Shown here: in pieces, positions 49,167 through 58,800 of the stretch
Layout of the letters: each line of letters begins with the position of its first letter
Numbering within the stretch: the first letter of the stretch is position 1
DNA from: Amycolatopsis antarctica
Lineage (GTDB): Bacteria > Actinomycetota > Actinomycetes > Mycobacteriales > Pseudonocardiaceae
Direction: 5' to 3'
DNA: 64,000 nucleotides
NCBI RefSeq assembly: GCF_002262875.1
Contig: NZ_NKYE01000001.1
Span: 310,001 to 374,000 of the forward strand
Translations under genes and position numbers: made by a program
Notes under the pieces: generated by a model
The model's input: only the letters and a program-made list of their open reading frames with translations
What the model was told of the DNA's origin: nothing
Databases searched by the model: none

Positions 49167-49796
49167 GTGGTTGACCGGCTGGAACCGGCCGTTCCGCTCG
49201 GCGTCGTCGTCCTGGCCTCCGGCTCCGGGACGCTCCTGCAGGCGGTACTGGAGGCCAGCGAGGCCGGCGGGTTCCCGGCGCGGATCCTCGCCGTCGGCGC
49301 GGACCGTACCGGTGTCGAGGCGCTGGCCCGCGCGGAACGTGCCGGATTGCCGCATTTCGTGGCGCGCGTCGGTGATCATCCCGACCGTGCCGCGTGGGAC
49401 GCCGCGCTCACCGAGGCCGTCGCCGCCTACCGGCCGGACGTGGTGATCTCCGCGGGCTTCATGAAGTTGCTGGGCCCCGCCTTCCTCGCCCGTTTCCCGG
49501 CCAGAGTGGTGAACACCCATCCCGCGCTGCTGCCCGCGTTCCCCGGGATGCACGCGGTGCGTGACGCGATCGAGGCGGGTGTGAAGGTCACCGGTTCCAC
49601 CGTGCACTTCGTGGACGCCGGGATGGACACCGGCCCGGTGATCGCGCAGGAAGCGGTCGAGGTGAATGCCGAGGACGACGAGTCCTCCCTGCACGAACGG
49701 ATCAAAGCGGTCGAGCGCAGGCTGCTCGTCGAAGTGATCGAGAAGCTGGCCCGCACGGGCTGCACGGTGGACGGACGAAAGGTGAGTTTCAGGTGA
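49167..49796 (+). CDS. purN: PurN, phosphoribosylglycinamide formyltransferase
   Basis: The 209-aa enzyme transfers a formyl group from 10-formyl-THF to GAR in purine synthesis. Catalytic triad N116, H118 ([14 protein letters not shown]) and D154 (GMDTGPVI) are present, and the substrate loop reads [13 protein letters not shown] 49167 fits the family N-terminus. It overlaps purH by 4 bases, so the last three formyl-transfer and closure steps are co-expressed. Confidence 0.96.
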   Translation: MVDRLEPAVPLGVVVLASGSGTLLQAVLEASEAGGFPARILAVGADRTGVEALARAERAGLPHFVARVGDHPDRAAWDAALTEAVAAYRPDVVISAGFMKLLGPAFLARFPARVVNTHPALLPAFPGMHAVRDAIEAGVKVTGSTVHFVDAGMDTGPVIAQEAVEVNAEDDESSLHERIKAVERRLLVEVIEKLARTGCTVDGRKVSFR

Positions 49797-51364
49797 GCAC
49801 TGGTGCGTCTGGAATCGACGGGCAGCGGCCCGTCACGCGCGCGCTGATCGGGGTGTCGGACAAGGCCGGCCTGCTGGAGCTGGCGACCGGGCTGCACGCC
49901 GCGGGCGTCGAGATCGTCTCCACCGGGGGGACGGCACGGACGATCGCCGACGCCGGCGTGCCGGTGACACCGGTCGAGGAGGTCACCGGGTTCCCCGAGT
50001 CGCTCGACGGGCGGGTGAAGACGCTGCACCCGCGGGTGCACGCCGGCCTGCTCGCCGACACGAACCGTCCTGAGCACGTGGAGCAGTTGCGGACGCTCGG
50101 CATCGCGGCCTTCGATCTGCTGGTGGTGAACCTGTACCCGTTCGCGCGGACGGTCGCCTCGGGCGCGAGTGCGGAGGACTGCGTCGAGAACATCGACATC
50201 GGCGGACCGGCGATGGTGCGGGCGTCGGCGAAGAACCACGGAAGCGTGGCCGTCGTGGTCGATCCGGCCCGGTACGACTGGGTGCTGGAGCAGGTGCGTG
50301 CCGGTGGTTTCACGCCGGCAGACCGGAAACTCCTCGCGGCGCGGGCGTTCGCGCACACCGCTGCCTACGACACGGCCGTCGCGTCCTGGTTCGCCGAGTC
50401 CTACGCCCCCGCCGACGACTCCGGTTTCCCCGGCTTCGCCGGTGCGAGCTGGGAACGCGGCGAGGTGCTGCGTTACGGCGAGAACCCGCATCAGAGCGCG
50501 GCCGTGTACCGGTACGGGCGTGGCGGGCTCGCACACGCCGAGCAGTTGCACGGCAAGGCGATGTCGTACAACAACTACGTCGACACCGACGCCGCCCGCC
50601 GGGCCGCGTACGACTTCGCCGACCCCTGCGTCGCGATCATCAAGCACGCCAATCCGTGCGGTATCGCGGTCGGTGTGGATGTCGCCGAGGCGCACCGCAA
50701 GGCGCACGCCTGCGACCCGACCTCGGCCTACGGTGGCGTGATCGCCACGAACCGGCCGGTGGATCTCGCCGCGGCCGAGCAGATCGCGGAGATCTTCACC
50801 GAGGTCGTGATCGCGCCCGAGTTCGACGGTGACGCGCTGGAAGTGTTGCGGCGCAAGAAGAACATCCGTCTGCTGCGGCTGCCGGAGGTGGCCGCGGACG
50901 AGGTCGAGTTCCGTCCCATCTCCGGGGGCATGCTGGCGCAGACGGCCGACCGGATCGACGCCGAGGGCGACGACCCGGCCAACTGGACGCTCGCCACCGG
51001 TGCCCCGGCCGACGAGGCGACGCTGGCCGATCTGGCGTTCGCCTGGCGGGCGATCCGCGGTGTGAAGTCGAACGCGATCCTGCTCGCCCAGGACGGCGCC
51101 ACGGTGGGCGTGGGCATGGGCCAGGTGAACCGGGTCGACTCGGCACGGCTGGCCGTGCAGCGGGCCGGTGACCGGGCGAAGGGCGCGGTTGCCGCCTCGG
51201 ACGCGTTCTTCCCGTTCCCGGACGGTCTCGAGGTGCTGGTGGGTGCCGAGGTGCGGGCGATCGTGCAGCCCGGCGGTTCGGTCCGCGACCCCGAGGTGAT
51301 CGCGGCGGCCGAGTCCGCCGGCGTCACCGTCTACCTGACCGGGACCCGGCACTTCGCCCACTGA
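49793..51364 (+). CDS. purH: PurH, AICAR transformylase / IMP cyclohydrolase
   Basis: The 523-aa bifunctional enzyme completes IMP synthesis. The N-terminal cyclohydrolase domain ([54 protein letters not shown]) is followed by the transformylase domain, with [14 protein letters not shown], the catalytic KHANPCG and NAILLAQDG. It ends with [11 protein letters not shown] start overlapping purN. IMP made here feeds the guaB and guaA products encoded elsewhere in the window. Confidence 0.97.
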   Translation: MSTGASGIDGQRPVTRALIGVSDKAGLLELATGLHAAGVEIVSTGGTARTIADAGVPVTPVEEVTGFPESLDGRVKTLHPRVHAGLLADTNRPEHVEQLRTLGIAAFDLLVVNLYPFARTVASGASAEDCVENIDIGGPAMVRASAKNHGSVAVVVDPARYDWVLEQVRAGGFTPADRKLLAARAFAHTAAYDTAVASWFAESYAPADDSGFPGFAGASWERGEVLRYGENPHQSAAVYRYGRGGLAHAEQLHGKAMSYNNYVDTDAARRAAYDFADPCVAIIKHANPCGIAVGVDVAEAHRKAHACDPTSAYGGVIATNRPVDLAAAEQIAEIFTEVVIAPEFDGDALEVLRRKKNIRLLRLPEVAADEVEFRPISGGMLAQTADRIDAEGDDPANWTLATGAPADEATLADLAFAWRAIRGVKSNAILLAQDGATVGVGMGQVNRVDSARLAVQRAGDRAKGAVAASDAFFPFPDGLEVLVGAEVRAIVQPGGSVRDPEVIAAAESAGVTVYLTGTRHFAH

Positions 51365-51404
51365 TCCCCGCCCGCCGGGCCGCCGTCTCGGTGGGCCCGG
51401 CGGG

Positions 51405-52091
51405 TCAGTCCCGTCCCTGCCAGGTCGTCACGCACACCTCGTTGCTCTCCGCGTCGGCCAGCACCCAGAACGCCGGTGCCGCCTCCTCGCCGAGGAGCGT
51501 TCCACCCGCGGCCAGTGCCGCGTCGATACGCCGCCGGGTCTCGTCGTGCGGTACGGAAACGTCGAGATGGATGCGGTTGCGCTGCGGCCGTGGCTCGGTC
51601 ATCTGCTGGAACCAGACCGAGGGCCCCTGCCCGAGCGGGTCGACCAGTGCGTCCGGGGTGCCGGTGGTGACCGGCTCGTCCTGGTAGCCGAGCACCGCCC
51701 GCCAGAACGGCCGGATGCCGGCGATGTCGAGCGCGTCCACCGCGATCTCGATGACCTGCACCGATCGGATTCCGGCTTCCGGGCCGGGATCCAGGCGCGC
51801 GCCGAGTTCGCCGAGCGTGACGGCGATCCGTCGGGCCAGGTCGAGCTCGCCGCGCGTGACCCTGCCCTGGGCGAACGACTGCAGGCTGACGATCAGCCGG
51901 TCGCGCCGGATGTCCATCCGGAGGCTCTCCTCCGCGGCGTCGCCTGCCTCCTCGGCCAGTCGTGCGGCGATCTGCACCGCTCCGGCCGAGGACTCCGCGC
52001 GTACCGAGGCACTCAGGCTGCCCAGTACGTAGCGCCAGCCCAGGTCGCTGACGGTCGCGGAGATCTCCCTGCGGCTCACCGATTCGTCCAT
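51405..52091 (-). CDS. DCoH-like / VOC (glyoxalase) fusion protein
   Basis: The 228-aa protein has two parts. Residues 1-100 follow the pterin-4a-carbinolamine dehydratase fold (EISATVSDLGWRYVLGSLSASV, then MDIRRDRLIVSLQS and LDLARRIAVTLGEL), but the catalytic histidine pair usually before the strand is absent (EESLRMDIRRDR). Residues 105-228 are a VOC/glyoxalase-bleomycin resistance module (VQVIEIAVDALDIAGIRPFWRAVLGY, NRIHLDVSVPHDE, FWVLADAESNEVCV). The fusion is frequent in actinobacteria, with unknown substrate. Start ATG 52091; ATG 52100 is also possible. It is divergent from the SDR gene. Confidence 0.78.
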   Translation of the reverse strand: MDESVSRREISATVSDLGWRYVLGSLSASVRAESSAGAVQIAARLAEEAGDAAEESLRMDIRRDRLIVSLQSFAQGRVTRGELDLARRIAVTLGELGARLDPGPEAGIRSVQVIEIAVDALDIAGIRPFWRAVLGYQDEPVTTGTPDALVDPLGQGPSVWFQQMTEPRPQRNRIHLDVSVPHDETRRRIDAALAAGGTLLGEEAAPAFWVLADAESNEVCVTTWQGRD

Positions 52092-52155
52092 GGCGCACAT
52101 CGTGCCGGGGCGCACCGACAGTTTCCGGTCGGTACTCGTCGATACGGTCGCCGGC

Positions 52156-52944
52156 ATGCACGCGGTTCTGGCGGGACACACGGCTCTGGTCACGGGCAGC
52201 AGCGGCGGGATCGGCAGCGCGATCGCCGAACGTCTCGCGGCCGGGGGGTGCGCGGTGCTCGTGCACGGGCGGGATCCGGCCTCGGCCGAACCGGTGGCCG
52301 GGCGGATCCGCCGGGCAGGCGGGCGGGCGACGGTGGTGCTGGGCGATCTCGCGGTGGCGGAGCAGGCCGGGGAGGTCGCCGCGGCCGCGCTCGGGCACGG
52401 CGTCGACGTGCTGGTGGCCAACGCCGGCCCGTTCCGGGAGAACACCTGGGACACCGCCGAGTCGGCGGACTGGGGGGAGTCCTACGACGGCAACGTGCTC
52501 TCGGCGGTCCGGCTGATCCAGGCGCTGACCCCGTCGATGCGGGAACGCGGCTGGGGGCGGGTGGTCACCGTCGCCAGCCGTGCGGTGACGACACCACTGG
52601 CGAACATGGTCACGTACTCGGCGGCGAAGGCGGCGGTGGTGAACCTGACGGTGGGGCTCGCCGGGCATCTCGCCGGGTCGGGGGTCACCGCGAACTGCGT
52701 GAGCCCCGGCGTGATCCTGACCCCGTCGCTGCGGCGGATGTTCCTGGACCGGACCGGGGATCCGCACGCGGAATGGCCAGCCATCGAGGGCGCGGTGACG
52801 GCGGACTACGCACCGAATCCCTCGGGCCGTCTCGGCAGGCCCGAGGACATCGCGCACGCCGTGGCCTTCCTCGTCGATCCGCGGGCGGGCTACGTCAACG
52901 GCACCGAGCTCCGGGTGGACGGCGGTATCACCGGAGCGGTCTGA
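52156..52944 (+). CDS. Short-chain dehydrogenase/reductase (SDR)
   Basis: The 262-aa classical SDR has the cofactor motif TGSSGGIG, the structural ANAG, catalytic YSAAK and the C-terminal GYVNGTELRVDGG. The serine of the triad probably lies in VASRAVT. HGRDP after the second strand suggests NADP(H) preference. It is related to FabG-like 3-oxoacyl reductases, but the substrate is not known. The start ATG 52156 is chosen because the fold begins immediately. Divergent from the VOC fusion gene by 64 bp. Confidence 0.9.
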   Translation: MHAVLAGHTALVTGSSGGIGSAIAERLAAGGCAVLVHGRDPASAEPVAGRIRRAGGRATVVLGDLAVAEQAGEVAAAALGHGVDVLVANAGPFRENTWDTAESADWGESYDGNVLSAVRLIQALTPSMRERGWGRVVTVASRAVTTPLANMVTYSAAKAAVVNLTVGLAGHLAGSGVTANCVSPGVILTPSLRRMFLDRTGDPHAEWPAIEGAVTADYAPNPSGRLGRPEDIAHAVAFLVDPRAGYVNGTELRVDGGITGAV

Positions 52945-53091
52945 CTTCCCTTGCCGTGCAAGGGAAAAGTCCTCTCCGGCACTACCGGGGCGCCTGGTTC
53001 CCGGGAGCGGCCCGGCCTGCTCGTCACCCGCGAGGGCGAACACTGCCGCCTCGCTTGACAGGTGCTCGGCGGGTGGTGTTAGCTTGACTTA

Positions 53092-53107
53092 TCGAACAGG
53101 TGTTCGA
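53092..53107 (+). promoter_or_regulatory. SOS box of the imuA-imuB-dnaE2 operon
   Basis: TCGAAC-AGGT-GTTCGA is a perfect palindromic LexA site, 92 bases before the imuA start. It overlaps the end of a promoter-like TTGACT region. Confidence 0.88.
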
Positions 53108-53198
53108 ACAATCACCGACTTCCCCACGGTGAGACAGGTACCGCTCGTGGTCGTTTCGGGCGGGCAAGTTGCCGTGTCGAGTGGGGAGGTGGTGTTCG

Positions 53199-53996
53199 GT
53201 GCCTGGCGGACTGGTGGCCGATGTGGCGTCTGTGCCGTCCGCGTCGTCGATGCCGTCACCGGATGCGGGTCCGGTGCCGTCGGGAACGACGCAGGCGGTG
53301 GCGCGACTGGCCGCGTTGCCAGGGGTGAGCACGGCCACCGGGGTGGCCGCCGCTGCCGAGTACGGGCAGACCACGGGGCGGGTTCTGCCGGTACTCCCCG
53401 AGTTGGCGGGAATGCTGCCGGGCGGCGGGTTGCGCCGGGGCAGCACGATCGCGGTACGCGGGGTCACATCCCTGCTGTTCGCGTTGCTGGCCGAGGCGAC
53501 CTCGGCCGGTTCGTGGGCGGCGGTGGTGGGCGTGCCGGATCTCGGTGTCGTGGCCGCGGGTGAGTTCGGGGTCGAGGTGGACAGGCTCGCGCTCGTCCCC
53601 CGGCCTGGCGCGGAGCTCGCCGCGGTCACGGCGGCGTTGCTCGACGGGATGGACCTGGTGGCGGTCGGTCCTCCCGCCGGGCTCGCCGGTTCGCAGACGG
53701 CCAGACGGCTCTCGGCGAGGGCACGGCACCGGGGCGCCGTACTGCTCTCCCTCGGCGCCTGGCCGGGTGCGGACGTCGAACTGCGGGGCGAGCCGGGGCG
53801 CTGGTCCGGGCTGGAAGGCGGCTCCGGCCGGCTGCGCGAACGCGCGGTCCGGGTGCTCGTGTCCGGCAGGGGCTCCGCCGCCCGGCCCGCACGCACGGAG
53901 CTGCTGCTCCCTGCCATCGGCGGCAGAACCGCCGTACTGGAGCGGGCGCCGTCGTCCGCGGCAGACGGCCCGTGGGCAGTCGCGGGGGCGCTCTGA
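53199..53996 (+). CDS. imuA: ImuA-type mutagenesis accessory protein (RecA-like)
   Basis: The 265-aa protein resembles the actinobacterial ImuA' family, a degenerate RecA-like domain (LPELAGMLPGGGLRRGSTIAVRG in place of a Walker A, LLFALLAEATSAGSWAAVVG, VPDLGVVAAGEFGVEVDRLALV). It supports DnaE2-dependent mutagenesis with ImuB. GTG 53199 has GGGGAGG about 10 bases upstream. imuB starts 1 base after its stop. The SOS box upstream predicts induction by DNA damage. Confidence 0.88.
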   Translation: MPGGLVADVASVPSASSMPSPDAGPVPSGTTQAVARLAALPGVSTATGVAAAAEYGQTTGRVLPVLPELAGMLPGGGLRRGSTIAVRGVTSLLFALLAEATSAGSWAAVVGVPDLGVVAAGEFGVEVDRLALVPRPGAELAAVTAALLDGMDLVAVGPPAGLAGSQTARRLSARARHRGAVLLSLGAWPGADVELRGEPGRWSGLEGGSGRLRERAVRVLVSGRGSAARPARTELLLPAIGGRTAVLERAPSSAADGPWAVAGAL

Positions 53997-53997
53997 C

Positions 53998-55650
53998 ATG
54001 ACGAACCGGCAAGCAGAGTCCACTGTGGACAACACGGTTCCGTTGCGAATGCTGGTGTTGTGGTGTCCGGACTGGCCCGTCGTCGCCGCCGGGGCGGCGG
54101 CCGGGATCCCGGCGAACCTCCCCGCTGCGGTGTTCACCGGAAACCGGGTGATCGCCTGTTCGGCGGTGGCCGCCGCGCGGGGCGTCCGCCGGGGAATGCG
54201 ACGCAGGGAGGCGCAGGCGAAATGCCCGGAGATCGCCGTACTCGGCGCGGACGCCTCCCGGGACGCGCGGCTGTTCGAACCGGTCGCCGCCGCGGTGGAG
54301 GAACTGGTCGTCGGGGTGGAGGTGGTGCGTCCCGGGCTGGTGGCCGTCCCGGCCGACGGCGCGGCCGGTTACTTCGGCGGTGAGGCCGAGCTCGTCGAAC
54401 TGCTGGTGGACCACGTGTCCGCGAGCGCGGGGGTGGAGTGCCAGGTCGGTGTCGCCGACGGGCTCTTCGCGGGCACCCTCGCCGCACACCGGTCGGTGCT
54501 GGTCGAACGCGGTTCCGCGGCGGGTTTCCTCGCCGGGCTGGACATCGGGGAACTGAACCGGCCGGGAGCGGAGCGGGGCGAGCTGGTCGATCTGCTGCGC
54601 AGGCTGGGGTTGCGCACGCTGGGTGCGTTCGCGGCACTGGCCGAGCGGGACGTCACCTCCCGCTTCGGCGCCGAGGGCCTGCTCGCCCACCGGCTGGCAC
54701 GCGGCCGGTCCGAACGGCCGCCTCACCGCAGGAGGCCACCGCCGGAGCTGAGCGTCACCGAGAACTTCGACCCTCCGCTGGAACGGATCGACGCCGCGGC
54801 GTTCATGGCGAGGACACTCGCCTCCCGCCTGCACGCGGGACTCGCAGGCCGTGGCTACGCCTGCACCCGGCTCGGTATCCACGCCACCACCGAATCTGGC
54901 GAGGAGCTCACCCGGGTCTGGCGGTGCGCCGAGCCTCTCACCCCCCAGGGCATCGCCGACCGGGTCCGCTGGCAGTTCGAGGGCTGGCTCCGCACGGGGG
55001 AGGGCATCCGGCCCGCTTCTGGCGTCACCACGCTGCGCCTCGAACCGGAGGAGACTGTCGCCGGAACCTCGCTGCAACTCGGGTTGTGGCGGGGCGGCGG
55101 TTCCGCGCTCGGTGCCGTCGTGAGCGAGGAACAGGTCCTGGCCACCGAGAAGGCCGGCCGGGCGCTGGTACGGGTGCAGGGACTGCTCGGGCCGGACGCG
55201 GTGTTCACCGCGGAACTCGGCGGTGGCAGGGGCCCCGCCGAGCGGGTCCGGCTGGTGCCGTGGGGCGAGCGGCCGGCACCACTGCCCGGGCACGACGCCC
55301 CCTGGCCCGGCAGGCTGCCCGCCCCGGCCCCGGCGACGGTGTTCACCCGCGGGATCTCCGCCCGGATCGCCGACTCCGCGGGCAGGCCGGTCGGGGTCAC
55401 CCGCAGGTTCGGGCTCACCGGGAGCCCGTCCGAGGTCCGGCTCGACGGGGGTGGCGCACGCCCGGTCCTCGACTGGGCAGGTCCCTGGGTCGCGGCGGGC
55501 AGGTGGTGGTCACCGGACGATCCGGGTCCCCGGGTTCGGCTGCAGGCGTTGCTGGGCGGTGACGGGACCGGCCGTCCGGAGGTGGCCGTCCTGCTGCTCG
55601 GCACCGGCCAGGAAAATCCATTGTGGACAGTAGAAGGGAAGTACGACTGA
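53998..55650 (+). CDS. imuB: ImuB, inactive Y-family polymerase adaptor
   Basis: The 550-aa protein has the Y-family polymerase architecture (LVLWCPDWPVVAAGAAA, ACSAVAAARGVRRGMRRREAQAKCP), but the acidic catalytic triad is absent, as in known ImuB proteins. A beta-clamp-binding motif QLGLW lies at residues 360-364, at the place corresponding to QLPLWG in mycobacterial ImuB. It connects DnaE2 to the sliding clamp. TCCACTGTGGA (54019) and TCCATTGTGGA (55617) fall near its two ends, the latter read as CCA-TTG-TGG. Co-transcribed with imuA. Confidence 0.92.
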   Translation: MTNRQAESTVDNTVPLRMLVLWCPDWPVVAAGAAAGIPANLPAAVFTGNRVIACSAVAAARGVRRGMRRREAQAKCPEIAVLGADASRDARLFEPVAAAVEELVVGVEVVRPGLVAVPADGAAGYFGGEAELVELLVDHVSASAGVECQVGVADGLFAGTLAAHRSVLVERGSAAGFLAGLDIGELNRPGAERGELVDLLRRLGLRTLGAFAALAERDVTSRFGAEGLLAHRLARGRSERPPHRRRPPPELSVTENFDPPLERIDAAAFMARTLASRLHAGLAGRGYACTRLGIHATTESGEELTRVWRCAEPLTPQGIADRVRWQFEGWLRTGEGIRPASGVTTLRLEPEETVAGTSLQLGLWRGGGSALGAVVSEEQVLATEKAGRALVRVQGLLGPDAVFTAELGGGRGPAERVRLVPWGERPAPLPGHDAPWPGRLPAPAPATVFTRGISARIADSAGRPVGVTRRFGLTGSPSEVRLDGGGARPVLDWAGPWVAAGRWWSPDDPGPRVRLQALLGGDGTGRPEVAVLLLGTGQENPLWTVEGKYD

Positions 55651-55652
55651 TC

Positions 55653-55829
55653 ATGGACGACGACCAGCTTCGCGGTATCCAGTGGCGGCTCCGTCCGGAG
55701 CTGTCCGTTCCGTTGCCGCATCGTGTGCCGAGGACCAAGTGGTGGCGGTTGCGCGGCGACGGTGAACAGCAGGAACTGCCGGTGTCCGTGCCACGGCCCC
55801 GGTGCTCCCCCGAGAACGGCTCCGAGTAG
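55653..55829 (+). CDS. 58-aa ORF between imuB and dnaE2
   Basis: The small ORF starts at ATG 55653, 2 bases after the imuB stop, and ends 3 bases before the dnaE2 ATG, so it fills the gap exactly. Its codons have high third-position G+C like the neighbours. The product (MDDDQLRGIQWRLRPELSVP, then HRVPRTKWWRLRGDGEQQEL, ending CSPENGSE) is basic with several Trp residues. No family is recognised. Context suggests a co-translated helper of the mutasome or a translation-coupling peptide. Confidence 0.65.
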   Translation: MDDDQLRGIQWRLRPELSVPLPHRVPRTKWWRLRGDGEQQELPVSVPRPRCSPENGSE

Positions 55830-55832
55830 ACG

Positions 55833-58800
55833 ATGGGCTGGAACAACCCGCCGGTGTCCTGGCGGCGTCTCGAGCGCACGCTCTCCGGGCGGCCGGAGCA
55901 GGTGGGCGACGGTGGGGACAGTCCCGCCTGGACCCGCAAACGTGACGGCTACGTCTGCCCGGCCGACCTGCGCTCCATCCGCGGGGACGACCGGGCCGGG
56001 GCGGGCCTGCGCGTGCCCTACGCCGAGCTGCACTGTCACTCCAACTTCAGCTTCCTCGACGGTGCCAGCCATCCGGAGGAACTGGTGGAGGAGGCGGCCC
56101 GGCTGGAACTGGACGCCATCGCGATCACTGATCACGACGGTATGTACGGCGTGGTGCGGTTCGCCCAGGCGGCCAAGGATCTGGGCGTGCGGACCGTGTT
56201 CGGCACCGAGCTGAGCCTGGGCCTGTCGATGCCGCAGAACGGCTTCGCCGACCCGGAGGGGGAGCACCTGCTGCTACTCGCCCGCGGTGTCGAGGGGTAC
56301 AGGAGGCTCTGCCGGGCCATCACGGCCGGTCAGCTCGCCGGGCACGACCGGGACCTGCCGCCCGGCGAACGGGCGGAGAAGGGCCGTCCGGTGTACGACC
56401 TGGAGGCCGTGGCCGCGGAGGTGCGTGGCGGCTGTGCCGTGCTCACCGGCTGCCGCAAGGGATCCGTCCGGCGTGCATTGGTGGAACGCGGGCCGATGGC
56501 CGCCGCCGCGCGGCTGCGCCAGCTCGTGGAGTTGTTCGGTGCGGACAACGTCCACGTCGAGCTCACCGATAACGGGTTTCCGGGTGACAGCCTGTACAAC
56601 GACGCGCTGGCCGAGCTGGCCGAACATGTCGGCCTGCCGACCGTGGCCACCACCGGTGCGCACTACGCCACTCCTGAACGCGGCCGGGTGGCGGCGGGGC
56701 TCGCCGCGATCCGGGCACGCAGGGGACTCGACGAGATGGAGGGCTGGCTGCCCGCCGTGGACACCGCGCACCTGCGTTCCGGCGCGGAGATGGCGGAGCG
56801 GTTCGCCCGGTACCCGGGTGCGGTGCAGCGGGCCGCGCTGCTCGGTATGGAATGCCAGTTCGGCCTGGAACTCGTCGTTCCGAAGCTGCCGCCGTTCGAG
56901 GTGGGGGAAGGGCACGACGAGACGAGTTTCCTCAGGGAGAAGACCGTCGCGGGCGCCAGGAAGTATTACGGCACACCGGAGTCCTGTCCGGAGGCCTACC
57001 GGCAGATCGAGCACGAACTGGAGATCATCGAACGGCTCGGCTTCCCGGGCTACTTCCTGATCGTCTGGGACATCGTCCGGTTCTGCCAGGACAGCGACAT
57101 CCTCTGCCAGGGCAGGGGTTCGGCGGCGAACTCGGCGGTCTGTTTCGCGCTCGGCATCACCAGGGTCGACTCGGTGCGCTGGGAAATGCTGTTCGAACGG
57201 TTCCTCGCCCCGGACCGGGACGGTTACCCCGACATCGACCTGGACATCGAGTCCGACCGCAGGGAAGAGGTCATCCAGTACGTCTACGGCAAGTACGGCA
57301 GGCTCCGTACCGCGCAGGTGGCGAACGTGATCACCTATCGCTCCCGATCCGCGGTACGGGACAGTGCGCGGGCGCTCGGCTACTCGCCGGGACAGCAGGA
57401 CGCGTGGAGCAAGCAGATCGATCGCTGGGGCCCGCTCTCCGAGACCATCGACGATCACGATCACGACATCCCGGACCGGGTGCTCGAACTCTCCCGCGCC
57501 ATCGAGGACTTCCCCCGGCACCTCGGGATCCACTCCGGTGGCATGGTGATCTGCGACCGTCCGGTCAGCGAGGTCGTGCCGATCGAGTGGGCGCGGATGG
57601 AGAACCGGAGCGTGCTGCAGTGGGAGAAGGACGACTGCGCCACGGTCGGCCTGGTCAAGTTCGATCTGCTGGGCCTCGGCATGCTTTCCGCGCTGCACTA
57701 CATGGTCGATCTGGTGCGTGAGCACGAGGGCATCGAGATCGACCTGCGGAACCTGGACCTCGCCGACGACGAGGTCTACGCGATGCTCCGCCGGGCCGAC
57801 GCCATCGGCGTGTTCCAGGTGGAGAGCCGGGCCCAGCTCGCCACGCTGCCGAGACTGGCACCCAAGAAGTTCTACGACCTGGCGATCGAGGTCGCGCTCA
57901 TCCGGCCCGGGCCCATCCAGGGAGGTTCGGTGCACCCCTACATCCGCCGCTACACCGGGAAGGAGGAATGGGACTACGACCATCCGCTGCTGGAGAAGGC
58001 GTTGAAGAAGACCATGGGCGTGCCGTTGTTCCAGGAACAGTTGATGCAGATCGCACTCGATGTCGCCGGATTCAGCGCCGCTGAGGCGGACGAACTGCGG
58101 CACGCCATGGGGTCCAAGCGATCCGCGAAGAAGATGGAGCGGCTGCGGCAACGGTTCTACGAGGGTGCCGCCGTCAACGAGATCGACGAGACGATGGCCG
58201 AGCACATCTTCGGCAAGCTGCAGGCGTTCTCCAACTTCGGTTTTCCGGAGAGCCACGCGCTCAGCTTCGCCTATCTGGTGTTCGCCAGCGCGTACGTCAA
58301 GCGCTACCACCCCGCGGCGTTCTGCGCCGCGCTGCTGCGCGCCCAGCCGATGGGGTTCTACTCGCCGCAGTCCCTCGTCGCCGATGCGCGCAGACACGGT
58401 GTTCTCGTCCTCGGACCGGACATCAACGCCAGCCTGCCGCATGCCACGCTCGAACCGGCGGACGGTGGCGAGCATCCACACGCCGTCCGCACCGGTCTCG
58501 CCACCGTTCGCACGATCGGCCCGAAACTCGCGGAAACCCTGGTGGTGGAACGGGAACAGGCCGGCGAGTTCCGGGACATGGCGGATGTCGCCCGGCGCGT
58601 GCGGCTCACCACCCCGCAGGTCGAGGCGCTCGCCACGGCCGGTGCCTTCGGCTGCTTCGACGTCGACCGGCGTCGTGCGCTGTGGACGGCGGGAGCCGTG
58701 GCGGCGGAACGCCCGGAGAAACTGCCCGGCGGCTCGACCGGTGCCGCCGCGCCGGTGCTGCCGGGGATGGACGACATCGACGTGGCGGTCGCCGACGTGT

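Noticed and set aside
53092..53107. Treating the imuA SOS box as shared with the upstream SDR gene
   Set aside because: The SDR gene reads toward the box and ends 148 bases before it, so it cannot be controlled from there.
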